Positions 7,750 to 18,133 of a stretch of DNA of 54,056 nucleotides are shown piece by piece (the first letter of the stretch is position 1; each line of letters begins with the position of its first letter). The translations under genes and the position numbers were made by a program. Source of the stretch: Candidatus Competibacteraceae bacterium. GTDB lineage: Bacteria > Pseudomonadota > Gammaproteobacteria > Competibacterales > Competibacteraceae. The notes beneath the pieces were generated by a model. The model saw only the letters and a list, made by a program, of their open reading frames with translations. It searched no databases and was not told the DNA's origin. Location: positions 1 through 54,056 of the forward strand of contig JAEUPW010000077.1 in assembly GCA_016790045.1 (NCBI GenBank), written 5' to 3'.

Positions 7750-8866
7750 GCGGGCGACGCGGGCCGGAGCCAGCAACCCGACCGCCGCGCGGCGGTTTGG
7801 GACTGCCGCTCCAAGGACTGGGCGCGGCGCGCGAGGTCGGCGCGGAAGTCGCCCCGACGCGGCGCGACTTGGTCGACGCGCCCGCCTTCGACGGATAGGG
7901 CCGGCGCGATTCATCGGCCGCAGGGTGGCGACCAGCGTCTTGCCGGCCCGATTTCATCGCTCGATCTCGGGGCTGACGGATTTCCGACGCCTGGGTCGCT
8001 GTCCGGGCGGGTCGAGGCTGACGGATTTCCGACACCCGCATCCCGCTATTGCCGTGGAATCGACCCGCCCGCTTGGCGACGCCGGCCTTAAAGGTTTTTT
8101 GCGTTCTGTCGGGGCCCGCGGATCGCTCCTCGGGCGGATAACCCACCGCCGCCAGCAAGGCGTCCACCTGAACGTCATCCAATTCGTCCCAGCGCCCCGG
8201 ATGCAGGCCGCGACGCAAAACGACGGGGCCATAGCGGACCCGGATCAAGCGGCTGACCGTCACGCCTTGCGATTCCCACAGCCGGCGCACCTCGCGGTTG
8301 CGGCCCTCGCGCAGGATAACGTGATACCAGCGATTCGCCCCTTCGCCGCCGACTTCGCGGATGTCGTCGAAGCGCGCCAGGCCATCGTCGAGCGAGACGC
8401 CCGCCCGCAAGCGTTCCAGCGTCTCCGGAGCGACGGCCCCCAACACCCGCACCGCGTATTCCCGTTCGATTTGGGAGGACGGATGCATCAAACGGTTGGC
8501 CAGTTCGCCGTCGTTGGTCAACAGCAACAAACCTTGGGTGTTGAGATCGAGCCGGCCGACCGCGATCCAGCGCCCGTCGCGCAGCCACGGCAAGCGCTCG
8601 AACACCGTGGGCCGGCCCTCGGGATCGCGGCGGGTGGTCATTTGGCCGACCGGTTTGTAATAGGCCAAAACCCGGCGCGGCTGGCGGTCCGCGCGAACCG
8701 CGACCGGTTTGCCGTCGATCTGGATCCGGTCGGCGTCCCCGACCTGATGGCCCAATTGCGCGGGCGCGCCGTTGACGCTGATCCGGCCTTGGCGGATCCA
8801 ATCCTCGATCTGACGGCGGGAGCCCAGACCGGCGCGCGCCAAAAATTTTTGCAAGCGTTCAGACAT
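7718..8866 (-). CDS. rluB: 23S rRNA pseudouridine synthase, RluB type
   Basis: This enzyme isomerises a uridine of the large-subunit rRNA to pseudouridine (position 2605 in E. coli). An S4 RNA-binding domain opens the protein (ERLQKFLARAGLGSRRQIE, residues 3-21). The RsuA/RluB catalytic domain follows with GRLDLNTQGLLLLTNDGEL, whose Asp is the nucleophile. Residues after about 250 form a basic Arg/Pro/Ala-rich tail of some 130 residues containing two SEIRQPR repeats; such tails are common but variable in RluB. Its start overlaps scpB by eight bases. It ends the yciO-rip-trpS-scpA-scpB-rluB run and overlaps the convergent yciK by 32 bases. Confidence 0.9.
   Translation of the reverse strand: MSERLQKFLARAGLGSRRQIEDWIRQGRISVNGAPAQLGHQVGDADRIQIDGKPVAVRADRQPRRVLAYYKPVGQMTTRRDPEGRPTVFERLPWLRDGRWIAVGRLDLNTQGLLLLTNDGELANRLMHPSSQIEREYAVRVLGAVAPETLERLRAGVSLDDGLARFDDIREVGGEGANRWYHVILREGRNREVRRLWESQGVTVSRLIRVRYGPVVLRRGLHPGRWDELDDVQVDALLAAVGYPPEERSAGPDRTQKTFKAGVAKRAGRFHGNSGMRVSEIRQPRPARTATQASEIRQPRDRAMKSGRQDAGRHPAADESRRPYPSKAGASTKSRRVGATSAPTSRAAPSPWSGSPKPPRGGRVAGSGPRRPLNSERAKFGR
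7971..8033. repeat. 18-bp direct repeat inside the rluB tail
   Basis: The sequence GGCTGACGGATTTCCGAC occurs at 7971-7988 and again at 8016-8033, 45 bases apart and in frame. It encodes the duplicated SEIRQP peptide in the RluB C-terminal extension. It looks like a small in-frame slippage or duplication product. Confidence 0.85.
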
Positions 8867-9461
8867 CAGAAGATTCCGGTGAGGGCGACGCGCGATCGGC
8901 TGGCGGCGGCGCGCGGCGCTCCAGTTCGGCGCCGATGGCGTCCAGGTCGCGCACCGCCGCCAGCGGCGGCAGCGCGCTCAAACTTTTGAGATTGAAATAA
9001 TCCAAAAAGGCTTGGGTGGTGGCGTACAGGGCCGGACGGCCAGGGACTTCGCGGTGGCCGACCACCTTGATCCATTCGCGCTCTTGCAAGGTTTTCATGA
9101 TGCTGCCGCTCAGGCTCACCCCGCGAACCGCCTCGATTTCGCCGCGAGTGATCGGCTGGCGGTAGGCGATCAGCGCCAGGGTTTCCAACAAAGCGCGGGA
9201 ATAGTGGGCTGTCCGTTCCTCCCACAGCCGCGACACCCACGGCGCGAACGCCTGGGGCACTTGCAAGCGGAACCCGCCCGCCACCTCGACCAATTCCACG
9301 CCGCGCCCCTCGCAAGCGGCCGCCAGTTCGGCCAAGGCGGCGCGCAAGGCCTCGCGCTCGGGCTGTTCCGCTTCCGGAAACACCCCGAGCAAGCGCTCCG
9401 GCGACAGCGGTTCGGCGGCGGCCAGCAACACCGCTTCCAGGATCGCTTTCAGTTCCGGCAT
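8859..9461 (-). CDS. scpB: Segregation and condensation protein B
   Basis: ScpB is the winged-helix accessory subunit of the SMC-ScpAB condensin. The 200-residue product begins MPELKAILEAVLLAAAEPLS and contains LLETLALIAYRQPITRGEIE and VVGHREVPGRPALYATT, the two conserved ScpB blocks. The ATG at 9461 is preferred because GAGG lies six bases upstream. A GTG at 9473 overlapping the scpA stop is the alternative and would add four residues. It sits directly after scpA and overlaps rluB by eight bases, the usual arrangement in gammaproteobacteria with an SMC system; smc is about 9 kb away in this window. Confidence 0.92.
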   Translation of the reverse strand: MPELKAILEAVLLAAAEPLSPERLLGVFPEAEQPEREALRAALAELAAACEGRGVELVEVAGGFRLQVPQAFAPWVSRLWEERTAHYSRALLETLALIAYRQPITRGEIEAVRGVSLSGSIMKTLQEREWIKVVGHREVPGRPALYATTQAFLDYFNLKSLSALPPLAAVRDLDAIGAELERRAPPPADRASPSPESSDV

Positions 9462-9469
9462 CGCCCGCC

Positions 9470-10258
9470 TCACAGCCGCTTGCGCAGATGAATTGGCGCG
9501 AACGGTCCGGCTTGCGCCAGCTCCAGCAGCGTTTCCCGCAAAAGCTCCAAAATCGCCAGAAAAGTCACCACCACGCCCGCCCGCCCCTCTTCCGGCCGCA
9601 ACAAGGCGGTCAAGGGCGTGAAGCGCAGCGCGTCCAAGCGCTCCAACACCTGGCCCATCCGCTCGCGCACCGACAAGGCTTCGCGCCGGATTTGATGGTG
9701 GCCGTACAAGGCGGCGCGGGCCAAGACCTCGCGCAACGCCTCCAGCAGATCGGCCAAGGCGATGGGCGGCGGCGCGCGCGCGATCTGGCGCTCGACCGGT
9801 TCGGCGCTGGCGAGGTAAATGTCGCGCTCCACGCGCGGCAGCGCGTCCAGAGCTTGCGCCGCTTGCTGGAAGCGCTCGTATTCCTGAAGCCGCCGCACCA
9901 GTTCGGCGCGCGGGTCATCCTCCTCCGCTTCGACCGAGGCGGGCTTGGGCAACAGCAGGCGCGATTTGATTTCCGCCAGCCAAGCCGCCATCACCAGGTA
10001 TTCCGCCGCCAGCTCCAGCCGCAATTCCCGCATCATGGCCAAGTAGTCCAGATACTGGCGGGTGATCGCGGCGACGGGAATGTCGAGGATGTTGAGATTT
10101 TGCCGCCGGATCAAATACAGCAACAAATCCAGCGGCCCTTCAAACGCTTCCAGAAACACTTCCAGCGCATCCGGCGGAATATAAAGATCCTGCGGCAACC
10201 GGGTATAGGGCTCGCCGGCGATTTTGGCCAGCGGCGGCGTTTCGGCCAGGGCGTCCAT
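9470..10258 (-). CDS. scpA: Segregation and condensation protein A (kleisin)
   Basis: ScpA is the kleisin that bridges the SMC heads. The 262-residue protein shows the N-terminal kleisin block FEGPLDLLLYLIRRQNLNILD (about residues 38-58) followed by YLVMAAWLAEIKSRLLLP. Its C-terminal winged-helix part includes VVVTFLAILELLRE. It is 42 bases downstream of trpS and runs into scpB. Together with ScpB and the SMC at 18134-21643 it should form the chromosome-organising condensin, in place of MukBEF. Confidence 0.93.
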   Translation of the reverse strand: MDALAETPPLAKIAGEPYTRLPQDLYIPPDALEVFLEAFEGPLDLLLYLIRRQNLNILDIPVAAITRQYLDYLAMMRELRLELAAEYLVMAAWLAEIKSRLLLPKPASVEAEEDDPRAELVRRLQEYERFQQAAQALDALPRVERDIYLASAEPVERQIARAPPPIALADLLEALREVLARAALYGHHQIRREALSVRERMGQVLERLDALRFTPLTALLRPEEGRAGVVVTFLAILELLRETLLELAQAGPFAPIHLRKRL

Positions 10259-10300
10259 CGGATCAAGCCGCCAGCGCCCGCCGGAGAAACCGAGTCGCGC

Positions 10301-11320
10301 TCAACGCGATGCCGGCCCGCTCAACGGCCGGATGCCGACCGCCCGCCGCAGCTCTTCGAGAAACGGCGCGCTGTAATCGCGGGCCCGCGCCGCGCCGCGC
10401 TTGAGGATGCGCTCGATATGATCGGGCCGCTGCAACAGTTCGTGATAGCGCTGGCGCGGTTCGCTCAAGCGGGCGTTCAGGTATTCGAACAGCGTTTGCT
10501 TCATCTCGCCCCAGCCGATTCCCCGAGCGTAGCGCGCCCGCATCGCCGCCGTTTCCTCGGCGCTGGCGAAGGCCTGATAGAGCTGGAACAGCGTGCACCC
10601 TTCCGGTTCCTTGGGCGCTTCCGGTGGCAGCGAATTGGTCTTGATCCGCATGATCAGCTTGCGCAAGGTCTTTTCCGGCTCAAACAGCGGGATGGTGTTG
10701 CCGTAACTTTTGCTCATCTTGCGCCCATCCAGACCCACCAGCACGGCCGTTCTGTCGTCGACCACCGCTTCGGGCAACACGAAGTGCTCGCCGTACAGAT
10801 GGTTGAAGCGGGCGGCGAGGTCGCGGGCCATCTCCAGATGCTGGATCTGATCCTTGCCGACCGGAATCTTGCGGGCCTTGAACATCAGAATGTCCGCCGC
10901 CATCAGGATCGGATAGCAAAACAGCCCCATCGTGATGCCCTTGTCCGGGTCTTTGTCCGGGTCGGCCACGTTCTCGGCCACCGCCGCCTTGTAAGCGTGG
11001 GCGCGGTTCATCAGCCCCTTGGCGGTGACGCAGGTCAGCATCCAGGTCAGTTCCAAAATCTCCGGAATGTCGGTCTGGGCGTAAAAAATCACGTTCTCGA
11101 CATCCAGGCCCAGCGCCAGCCAGGTCGCGGCGACCTCCAAGCGCGAGCGGTGGACCAGCGCCGGGTCCTGGCATTTGACCAGCGCGTGGTAGTCGGCCAG
11201 AAAATAGAACGATTGCACGTCCCGCCGGCGGCTGGCTTCGATGGCGGGCAGGATCGCGCCGACGTAATTGCCGAGATGCGGGGTGCCGGTGGTGGTGATG
11301 CCGGTGAGGGTGATTTCCAT
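10301..11320 (-). CDS. trpS: Tryptophanyl-tRNA synthetase
   Basis: This class Ic aminoacyl-tRNA synthetase charges tRNA-Trp in the cytoplasm. At 339 residues it is normal for the bacterial enzyme. The HIGH-type motif is TGTPHLGNYVGA at residues 11-22, and the KMSKS motif appears intact in GRKMSKSYGNTI near residue 200. It lies in the minus-strand run between the site-2 protease (27 bases upstream) and scpA (42 bases downstream), so it is probably co-transcribed with both. Confidence 0.96.
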   Translation of the reverse strand: MEITLTGITTTGTPHLGNYVGAILPAIEASRRRDVQSFYFLADYHALVKCQDPALVHRSRLEVAATWLALGLDVENVIFYAQTDIPEILELTWMLTCVTAKGLMNRAHAYKAAVAENVADPDKDPDKGITMGLFCYPILMAADILMFKARKIPVGKDQIQHLEMARDLAARFNHLYGEHFVLPEAVVDDRTAVLVGLDGRKMSKSYGNTIPLFEPEKTLRKLIMRIKTNSLPPEAPKEPEGCTLFQLYQAFASAEETAAMRARYARGIGWGEMKQTLFEYLNARLSEPRQRYHELLQRPDHIERILKRGAARARDYSAPFLEELRRAVGIRPLSGPASR

Positions 11321-11347
11321 GAAAGCGCGGCGTGTTCGAGTCGAAAA

Positions 11348-11998
11348 TCAAGCGAAAAACAGCGTGAGAATCAGATGCCGGATGGCGCTGACGGCGGGCA
11401 ACAAATTCAAAACGCCGCTGATGAGCAAGAACAGCAGGATCATCAATCCGTAAGGCTCCAGGCGCGCCATCGCCTGACCGAAGCGATCCGGCAGCAGGCC
11501 CGCCAGCACCCGCGAACCGTCCAGCGGCGGGATCGGCACCAGGTTTAGCACGCCCAGCATGACATTGACGTCGATGCCGGCGAGCCCCATCAGCAGCAGC
11601 GGTTTGCCGAGCCAGGACACGCTGTCTTGCAAGCCGTGGCCGAACAGCGCCACGAGCGCCCAGCCCAGGGCCATCGCCAGATTCGACAGCGGCCCGGCCA
11701 AAGCCACCAGCGCCATGTCGCGCTTGGGGTGGCGCAGCCGGTGATAGCTGACCGGCACCGGCTTGGCCCAGCCGAAGATAAAGCCGCCGATCACCGCCAG
11801 CAATCCCGGCACCAGCAGGGTGCCGACCGGATCGACGTGCCGCAGCGGGTTGAGGCTGAGCCGCCCCTGCGCCTGGGCGGTGGTATCGCCGAACCGCAAC
11901 GCCATCCAGCCGTGGGCCACCTCGTGCAAGGTGATCGCCAACAGCAGGGGCGGAGCCAGCACGACCAACAGTTGCACCGTATTCAATTCTTCTTGCAT
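11348..11998 (-). CDS. Site-2 protease family (M50) membrane metallopeptidase
   Basis: This 216-residue polytopic membrane zinc peptidase has the active-site motif LHEVAHGW (His25, Glu26, His29) in the first helix and the third metal ligand in NLVPIPPLDGSRV. It belongs to the short Rip/YwhC-like group without PDZ or CBS domains. Such enzymes cut substrates within the membrane; the substrate is unknown. It lies between yciO (33 bases) and trpS (27 bases), a neighbourhood common in this class of bacteria. Confidence 0.9.
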   Translation of the reverse strand: MQEELNTVQLLVVLAPPLLLAITLHEVAHGWMALRFGDTTAQAQGRLSLNPLRHVDPVGTLLVPGLLAVIGGFIFGWAKPVPVSYHRLRHPKRDMALVALAGPLSNLAMALGWALVALFGHGLQDSVSWLGKPLLLMGLAGIDVNVMLGVLNLVPIPPLDGSRVLAGLLPDRFGQAMARLEPYGLMILLFLLISGVLNLLPAVSAIRHLILTLFFA

Positions 11999-12031
11999 GG
12001 CGCGATTATACGCACCGCTTCCCGGCTCGGA

Positions 12032-12652
12032 CTAGAGAAATGGGCGGGCATCGCCCAAACCTTCCCGGATCAGTTCGGGCGCGTCGCCGGTCAGATCGAT
12101 CACCGTGGTGGGCTCGCGCTGGCAGGGACCGCCGTCGACGATCAGATCGACCTCGTGGTCCAAACGCTCCCTGATCTCCTCCGGATCGGCCAGCGGCCAG
12201 TCGTCGTCGGGCAGGATCAGCGTGCAGCTCATGATCGGCTCGCCCAATTCGGCCAGCAGGGCGCGAGCGATGGCGTGATCCGGCACCCGGATGCCGATGG
12301 TCTTGCGCCGGGGGTGCTGCAAGCGGCGCGGCACTTCGTGGGTCGCCTGCAAGATGAAGGTGAACGGTCCCGGCGTGGCGGCCTTGAGCAGCCGGTAGCG
12401 GCGGTTGTCGACTTTGGCGTAGGTGGCGATTTCCGATAGATCGCGGCACACCAGGGTAAAATTGTGCTGGCGGTCGGTTTGGCGGATATGGCGGATGCGC
12501 TCCGCCGCCGCCTTATCGCCCAGCCGGCACCCCAGGGCATAACTGGAGTCGGTCGGGTAGACGACCACGCCGCCCGCGCCCAGGCTTTCGACCGCCTGCC
12601 CGATCAGTCGCGGCTGGGGATTCAGCGGATGAATTTGTAATAAACGGCTCAT
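12032..12652 (-). CDS. yciO: YciO/YrdC/Sua5 family protein
   Basis: This 206-residue single-domain protein is of the YrdC-like fold related to threonylcarbamoyl-AMP synthase (tRNA t6A synthesis). Diagnostic stretches are VVYPTDSSYALGCRLGD (residues 31-47) and GPFTFILQATHEVPRRL. Length and sequence fit YciO better than TsaC or Sua5; the in vivo role of YciO is less certain than that of TsaC. It is the first gene of the minus-strand run towards rluB, and its promoter should lie in the 150-base gap shared with yciB. Confidence 0.85.
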   Translation of the reverse strand: MSRLLQIHPLNPQPRLIGQAVESLGAGGVVVYPTDSSYALGCRLGDKAAAERIRHIRQTDRQHNFTLVCRDLSEIATYAKVDNRRYRLLKAATPGPFTFILQATHEVPRRLQHPRRKTIGIRVPDHAIARALLAELGEPIMSCTLILPDDDWPLADPEEIRERLDHEVDLIVDGGPCQREPTTVIDLTGDAPELIREGLGDARPFL

Positions 12653-12802
12653 AGCCTGTACTATTTCCCGATGGTGTCAATGAAGATTGAACCGGCGCGC
12701 CGGCCATTTAGGATCGTCGAACATGCAAAACGGCCATCGTGAGGCCGCCTGATCTTTCCACTCGCCCGCCTTTTCCCTCTCAAAAACGGAATTCGCCCCG
12801 GC
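12653..12802. promoter_or_regulatory. Divergent promoter region yciO / yciB
   Basis: The two operons start back to back across 150 bases, so this must contain both promoters. It includes a perfect 12-base palindrome CCGGCGCGCCGG at 12692-12703. No -35/-10 pair is clear enough to name. Confidence 0.4.
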
Positions 12803-13354
12803 ATGAAACTGCTGTTTGACTTCCTGCCCATCGTATTGTTCTTCGTCGCCTATAAACTGGCGGACATTTATGTCGCGACCGGCGTGTTGGTCGTCGCGAC
12901 GCTGGCGCAAACCGCCTGGCTGTGGCTGCGGCAGCGCCGGGTCGAAACCATGCCGCTGATCACCGCCGGCCTGGTGCTGGTGTTCGGCGGGGCGACGCTG
13001 TTGCTGCACGATCCGATTTATGTCAAATGGAAGCCGACCGTGGTGAATTGGCTGTTCGCCCTGGTCTTTGTCGGCAGCCGCTACATCGGCCAGAAAACGG
13101 TGCTGGAGCGGATGATGGGCGCGCAATTGGAACTTCCGCCCGCCTTGTGGATCAAGCTGACGTTCGCTTGGGCGATTTTTTTCTTCGCGATGGGCGCGCT
13201 CAACCTTTACGTGGCGTTCTCCTTCGACGAAAACACCTGGGTCAATTTCAAGCTGTTCGGCATCCTGGGGATGACCGTGGCGTTTATCCTGGCGCAAGCG
13301 GCTTACATGAGCCGCCATCTCAAAACCGACGACGATCCCTCCAAGGAGTCTTGA
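12803..13354 (+). CDS. yciB: Inner membrane septation protein YciB (IspZ)
   Basis: This 183-residue polytopic inner-membrane protein starts MKLLFDFLPIVLFFVAYKLAD, the standard YciB opening. It has about five hydrophobic helices and the conserved blocks LINWLFALVF-like (VNWLFALVFVGSRYIG) and WAIFFFAMGALNLYVAF. YciB affects septation and envelope synthesis together with partners such as ZipA and RodZ. It leads the operon yciB-yciI-bolA-ppi and is transcribed divergently from yciO. Confidence 0.93.
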   Translation: MKLLFDFLPIVLFFVAYKLADIYVATGVLVVATLAQTAWLWLRQRRVETMPLITAGLVLVFGGATLLLHDPIYVKWKPTVVNWLFALVFVGSRYIGQKTVLERMMGAQLELPPALWIKLTFAWAIFFFAMGALNLYVAFSFDENTWVNFKLFGILGMTVAFILAQAAYMSRHLKTDDDPSKES

Positions 13355-13357
13355 GTC

Positions 13358-13660
13358 ATGCTCTACGCCATTCTGGGCCGCGATGCGCCCGACAGTCTGG
13401 AGCGGCGCCTGGCGGCGCGCCCCGCGCATCTGGAGCGCTTGCAAGCGCTCCAGGCCGAGGGCCGGTTGCTCCTGGCCGGACCGTTGCCCGCCATCGACAG
13501 CCCCGATCCGGGTCCCGCCGGTTTTCAGGGCAGCCTGATGGTGGTCGAATTCCCGGCTCTGGAAGACGCCCGAGCGTGGGCGGACGCCGATCCTTATCTC
13601 GCCGCCGGCGTGTTCGCGGCGGTCGAGGTGTATCCCTTCCGCAAGGTGCTGCCGGCATGA
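13358..13660 (+). CDS. yciI: YciI family protein
   Basis: This 100-residue ferredoxin-like fold protein resembles E. coli YciI. It shows the conserved N-terminal strand, [22 protein letters not shown] (shown here in part), and the DPYLAAGVF region with the histidine/aspartate pair typical of the family. Function is unclear; related dimers bind small ligands. It follows yciB by three bases, and its stop overlaps the bolA start (ATGA). Confidence 0.88.
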   Translation: MLYAILGRDAPDSLERRLAARPAHLERLQALQAEGRLLLAGPLPAIDSPDPGPAGFQGSLMVVEFPALEDARAWADADPYLAAGVFAAVEVYPFRKVLPA

Positions 13661-13947
13661 GCGAGCGCGTCGCTCTGATCGAACAGCGCCTGCGCGCGGC
13701 GCTGTCGCCCGAGCACCTGGAGATTCGGGACGACAGCGCCGCGCACGCCGGTCACGCCGGGGCGCGCGAAGGCGGCCATTTTACCTTGCGCATCGTCTCG
13801 AACGCTTTTAGCGGCCGATCGCTGATCCAGCGCCACCGGCTGGTCCACGCGGCCATCGCCGATCTCATGCGTCGGGAGATTCACGCCTTGAGCATCAGCA
13901 AGGCGCAAACGCCCGATGAAGCCCGTTCCTCAATCACCGGAAATTAG
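13657..13947 (+). CDS. bolA: BolA family protein
   Basis: The protein is 96 residues, the usual size for BolA. It contains the class II KH-like core with [20 protein letters not shown] and [20 protein letters not shown], including the invariant RH of the family. BolA proteins work with monothiol glutaredoxins in iron-sulfur and redox signalling and influence cell morphology. The ATG at 13657 overlaps the yciI stop, and the gene is 21 bases ahead of the parvulin gene, indicating one operon. Confidence 0.92.
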   Translation: MSERVALIEQRLRAALSPEHLEIRDDSAAHAGHAGAREGGHFTLRIVSNAFSGRSLIQRHRLVHAAIADLMRREIHALSISKAQTPDEARSSITGN

Positions 13948-13968
13948 CTCACTGTGGAAATAACCGTC

Positions 13969-14946
13969 ATGAAAACCAACAAATTGCTCTTGCCGTTGCT
14001 GGCGTTGTCCTCCGCTTTACTGCTCTCCAGCGCGACGCTGGCCGCCGAAGACAAAAAACCGGAAACCGCCGCCCCGGCGGGCGTAACCACCGGCCCCGCC
14101 GCGCCGACCGCGCTGGCCCCGGCCGCCCCGCCGGTGGAGTTCACCATCCCCGATCCGGTCGCCGTGGTCAACGGCAAAGCGATTCCGAAAGCGGCGTTCG
14201 AGCAATACGTCCAGCAATTGCGCGGCCGGACCAAGGTGGATTCGCCGGAAGCCAGCAAGTCGCTGGTCGACCAGTTGGTGCTGGAGGAGTTGCTGGTGCA
14301 GGAAGCCGACAAGCAGAAATTGGCCGAGGACCCGGAAATCAAGCGCCAGTTGGCGATGGTCCAGCGCAGCCTTTTGGCCAGCAGCGTGATCCGCCGGATG
14401 CTGAACGACAACAGCCCCAGCGAAGAGGCCATCAAGAAAGAATACGAAACCGCCACGGCGGCGATGAAGGGCAAAGAATACAAAGCCAGCCACATCCTGG
14501 TCGATTCGGAGGACAAGGCCAAGGAAGTGATCGCCGAACTCAAGAAAGGCGGCAACTTCGCCGAACTGGCCAAAACCAAATCCAGCGACAGCTCGGCCGG
14601 CAACGGCGGCGATCTGGGCTGGTTCTCGCCGAGCATGATGGTCCCGCCGTTCGCGCAAGCCGTCGCCAAGATGGAAAAAGGCAAATACAGCGAAGCGCCG
14701 GTGCAAACCTCGTTCGGCTGGCACGTCATCATGCTGGAAGACGTGCGCGACGCCACCCCGCCGACCATGGACGAATTGAAGCCGCAGATCACCCAGATGC
14801 TGCAAAGCCGGATGGTCAACGATTATCTGGAAAAACTGAAAGCCGGCGCCAAAGTCGAGGTCAAGGAAATCCAGGTCAGCGAGGCCAAGCCCGCCGCCGC
14901 GCCGGCCGCGGCCGCCAAGGAAGAAAAGAAGGAAGAGAAAAAGTAG
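13969..14946 (+). CDS. Exported parvulin-type peptidyl-prolyl isomerase
   Basis: This 325-residue periplasmic folding factor has a signal peptide (MKTNKLLLPLLALSSALLL, cleavage near ATLA-AE). A linker rich in Pro/Ala follows, then a SurA-like N-terminal chaperone helix region starting PDPVAVVNGKAIPKAAFEQY. The parvulin domain comes next: ASHILVDSEDKAKE, GGDLGWFSPSMMVPPFAQAV and TSFGWHVIMLED. The C-terminal 20 residues are Ala/Lys/Glu low complexity. The ATG at 13969 is preferred over a GTG at 13954 since it gives a compact signal peptide. It is last in the yciB operon. Confidence 0.9.
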   Translation: MKTNKLLLPLLALSSALLLSSATLAAEDKKPETAAPAGVTTGPAAPTALAPAAPPVEFTIPDPVAVVNGKAIPKAAFEQYVQQLRGRTKVDSPEASKSLVDQLVLEELLVQEADKQKLAEDPEIKRQLAMVQRSLLASSVIRRMLNDNSPSEEAIKKEYETATAAMKGKEYKASHILVDSEDKAKEVIAELKKGGNFAELAKTKSSDSSAGNGGDLGWFSPSMMVPPFAQAVAKMEKGKYSEAPVQTSFGWHVIMLEDVRDATPPTMDELKPQITQMLQSRMVNDYLEKLKAGAKVEVKEIQVSEAKPAAAPAAAAKEEKKEEKK

Positions 14947-14965
14947 CCCGAACGGCTCCGTTGCG

Positions 14966-17025
<2,060 letters not shown>

Positions 17026-17044
17026 TCAGAAAGGGGGGAGCGGG

Positions 17045-17920
17045 TCAATGCGCGGGCGCTTCGAGCCGGGCGACCCTATCGCGCAGGCTCATCAAGGCTT
17101 GATTGGTCAGCTTGCGGCGATGTTCGTCGCAAATCACCCCGTTGAGCTTTCGCGCCACCTGATCGACCGACAGCACCAGCAAATCCAAAGCTTTCACCCC
17201 CTCCAGGGGGCCGGGCAACGTCATGAACACCAGCAACCCCGGCGTGATCAGATCGGCGAGGTTTTCGGGTTGAAACGATCCCGGCTTGCGCAAGTGCGCC
17301 AGGCTGAACACCGGCGTGTGCATGGAGGTCGCCGCTTCGGGATGGCGCTCGAACAGGCCGGCCTCGCTGAGCAGGAAGCCCGCCTCCTCGGCCGCCGCCT
17401 GAATTTCGGAGCCTTTAAACATGCGGTGGCGCGGCGCGAGAATGGTCAAGGCGACGGTCATCTTGGAGCGCGAAGAGGAGGGCGGATCGGATGGCGCGGA
17501 CCCGGCGGGCTCCGCCGGCGCGGGCGCGGGTCGCGCGACCGGCCCGCCCGTGGCGCGCGCGTTGCCGGCGTCTGCGGGCGGCGCTTTCTTCGCCAGCAGC
17601 GGCGATTCCTTGGGCGGCGCGCCCCCCGCGTCCTCGGCGCGCGGGAGCGAGCGGATTTCCACGTCCACCAAAATTTTATCGGCCAGGGGATGTTCGGGCG
17701 TCACGCGGCCCAACTTGCCGATTTCGTGCACCTCCTCATCGTCCGCTTCCGAAAAATCGGAAGCGGTTTCGCCCAGTTTGGGTTCGCTTGCCGAGGAGCG
17801 GCGCTGGCGTTTGCGGAGTTCTTCCTTCAAACGGGAGCGGATGCCCCAAAGGTAAATCAGGGCGATGACGATCACCCCGATACCGGCTAGCAACCACTGT
17901 AATTGCGTTTTCTCTTCCAT
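17045..17920 (-). CDS. zipA: Cell division protein ZipA
   Basis: ZipA anchors FtsZ rings to the inner membrane. The 291-residue protein has one N-terminal membrane helix (LLAGIGVIVIALIYLWGIRS, residues 10-29) followed by a basic segment. A Pro/Ala-rich linker (about residues 95-145) leads to the C-terminal FtsZ-binding domain with MTVALTILAPRHRMFKGSEI and MFSLAHL-like blocks. Its location between smc and ligA matches other gammaproteobacteria. A 213-base gap separates it from the smc stop, so it may have its own promoter. Confidence 0.93.
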   Translation of the reverse strand: MEEKTQLQWLLAGIGVIVIALIYLWGIRSRLKEELRKRQRRSSASEPKLGETASDFSEADDEEVHEIGKLGRVTPEHPLADKILVDVEIRSLPRAEDAGGAPPKESPLLAKKAPPADAGNARATGGPVARPAPAPAEPAGSAPSDPPSSSRSKMTVALTILAPRHRMFKGSEIQAAAEEAGFLLSEAGLFERHPEAATSMHTPVFSLAHLRKPGSFQPENLADLITPGLLVFMTLPGPLEGVKALDLLVLSVDQVARKLNGVICDEHRRKLTNQALMSLRDRVARLEAPAH

Positions 17921-18133
17921 AAATAGCAGGCCCCAGATTGCGCCAGCCGCAACCAGTTTTCACCACGATTGCCTCATGAAAGCGGCTTCCCCGGCGCTGT
18001 CGCGCCAAAGGTCGGGGACAGGGTCCCGCCGCTCGTGCCATAAAGGATTTACTTTAACAAATGCTGTCGGCCGCCGCATTATTCGATAGGTGCCGACCGG
18101 CCGGGGCCACTCTGACCGAAAGCGGTTTCGCTT
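17921..18133. promoter_or_regulatory. Intergenic gap between smc and zipA
   Basis: This 213-base gap holds no gene. A hairpin GAAAGCG-GTTT-CGCTTTC at 18118-18135 sits over the smc stop codon and could stabilise or partly terminate the smc message, though it lacks a T-run. The AT-rich stretch at 18040-18062 is a plausible zipA promoter position. Confidence 0.35.

Noticed and set aside
9488-11548. Long plus-strand open frame of about 686 codons
   Set aside because: It is antisense to scpA, trpS and the site-2 protease, has His/Gln/Arg-rich nonsense composition and no known domains; a GC-rich shadow frame.
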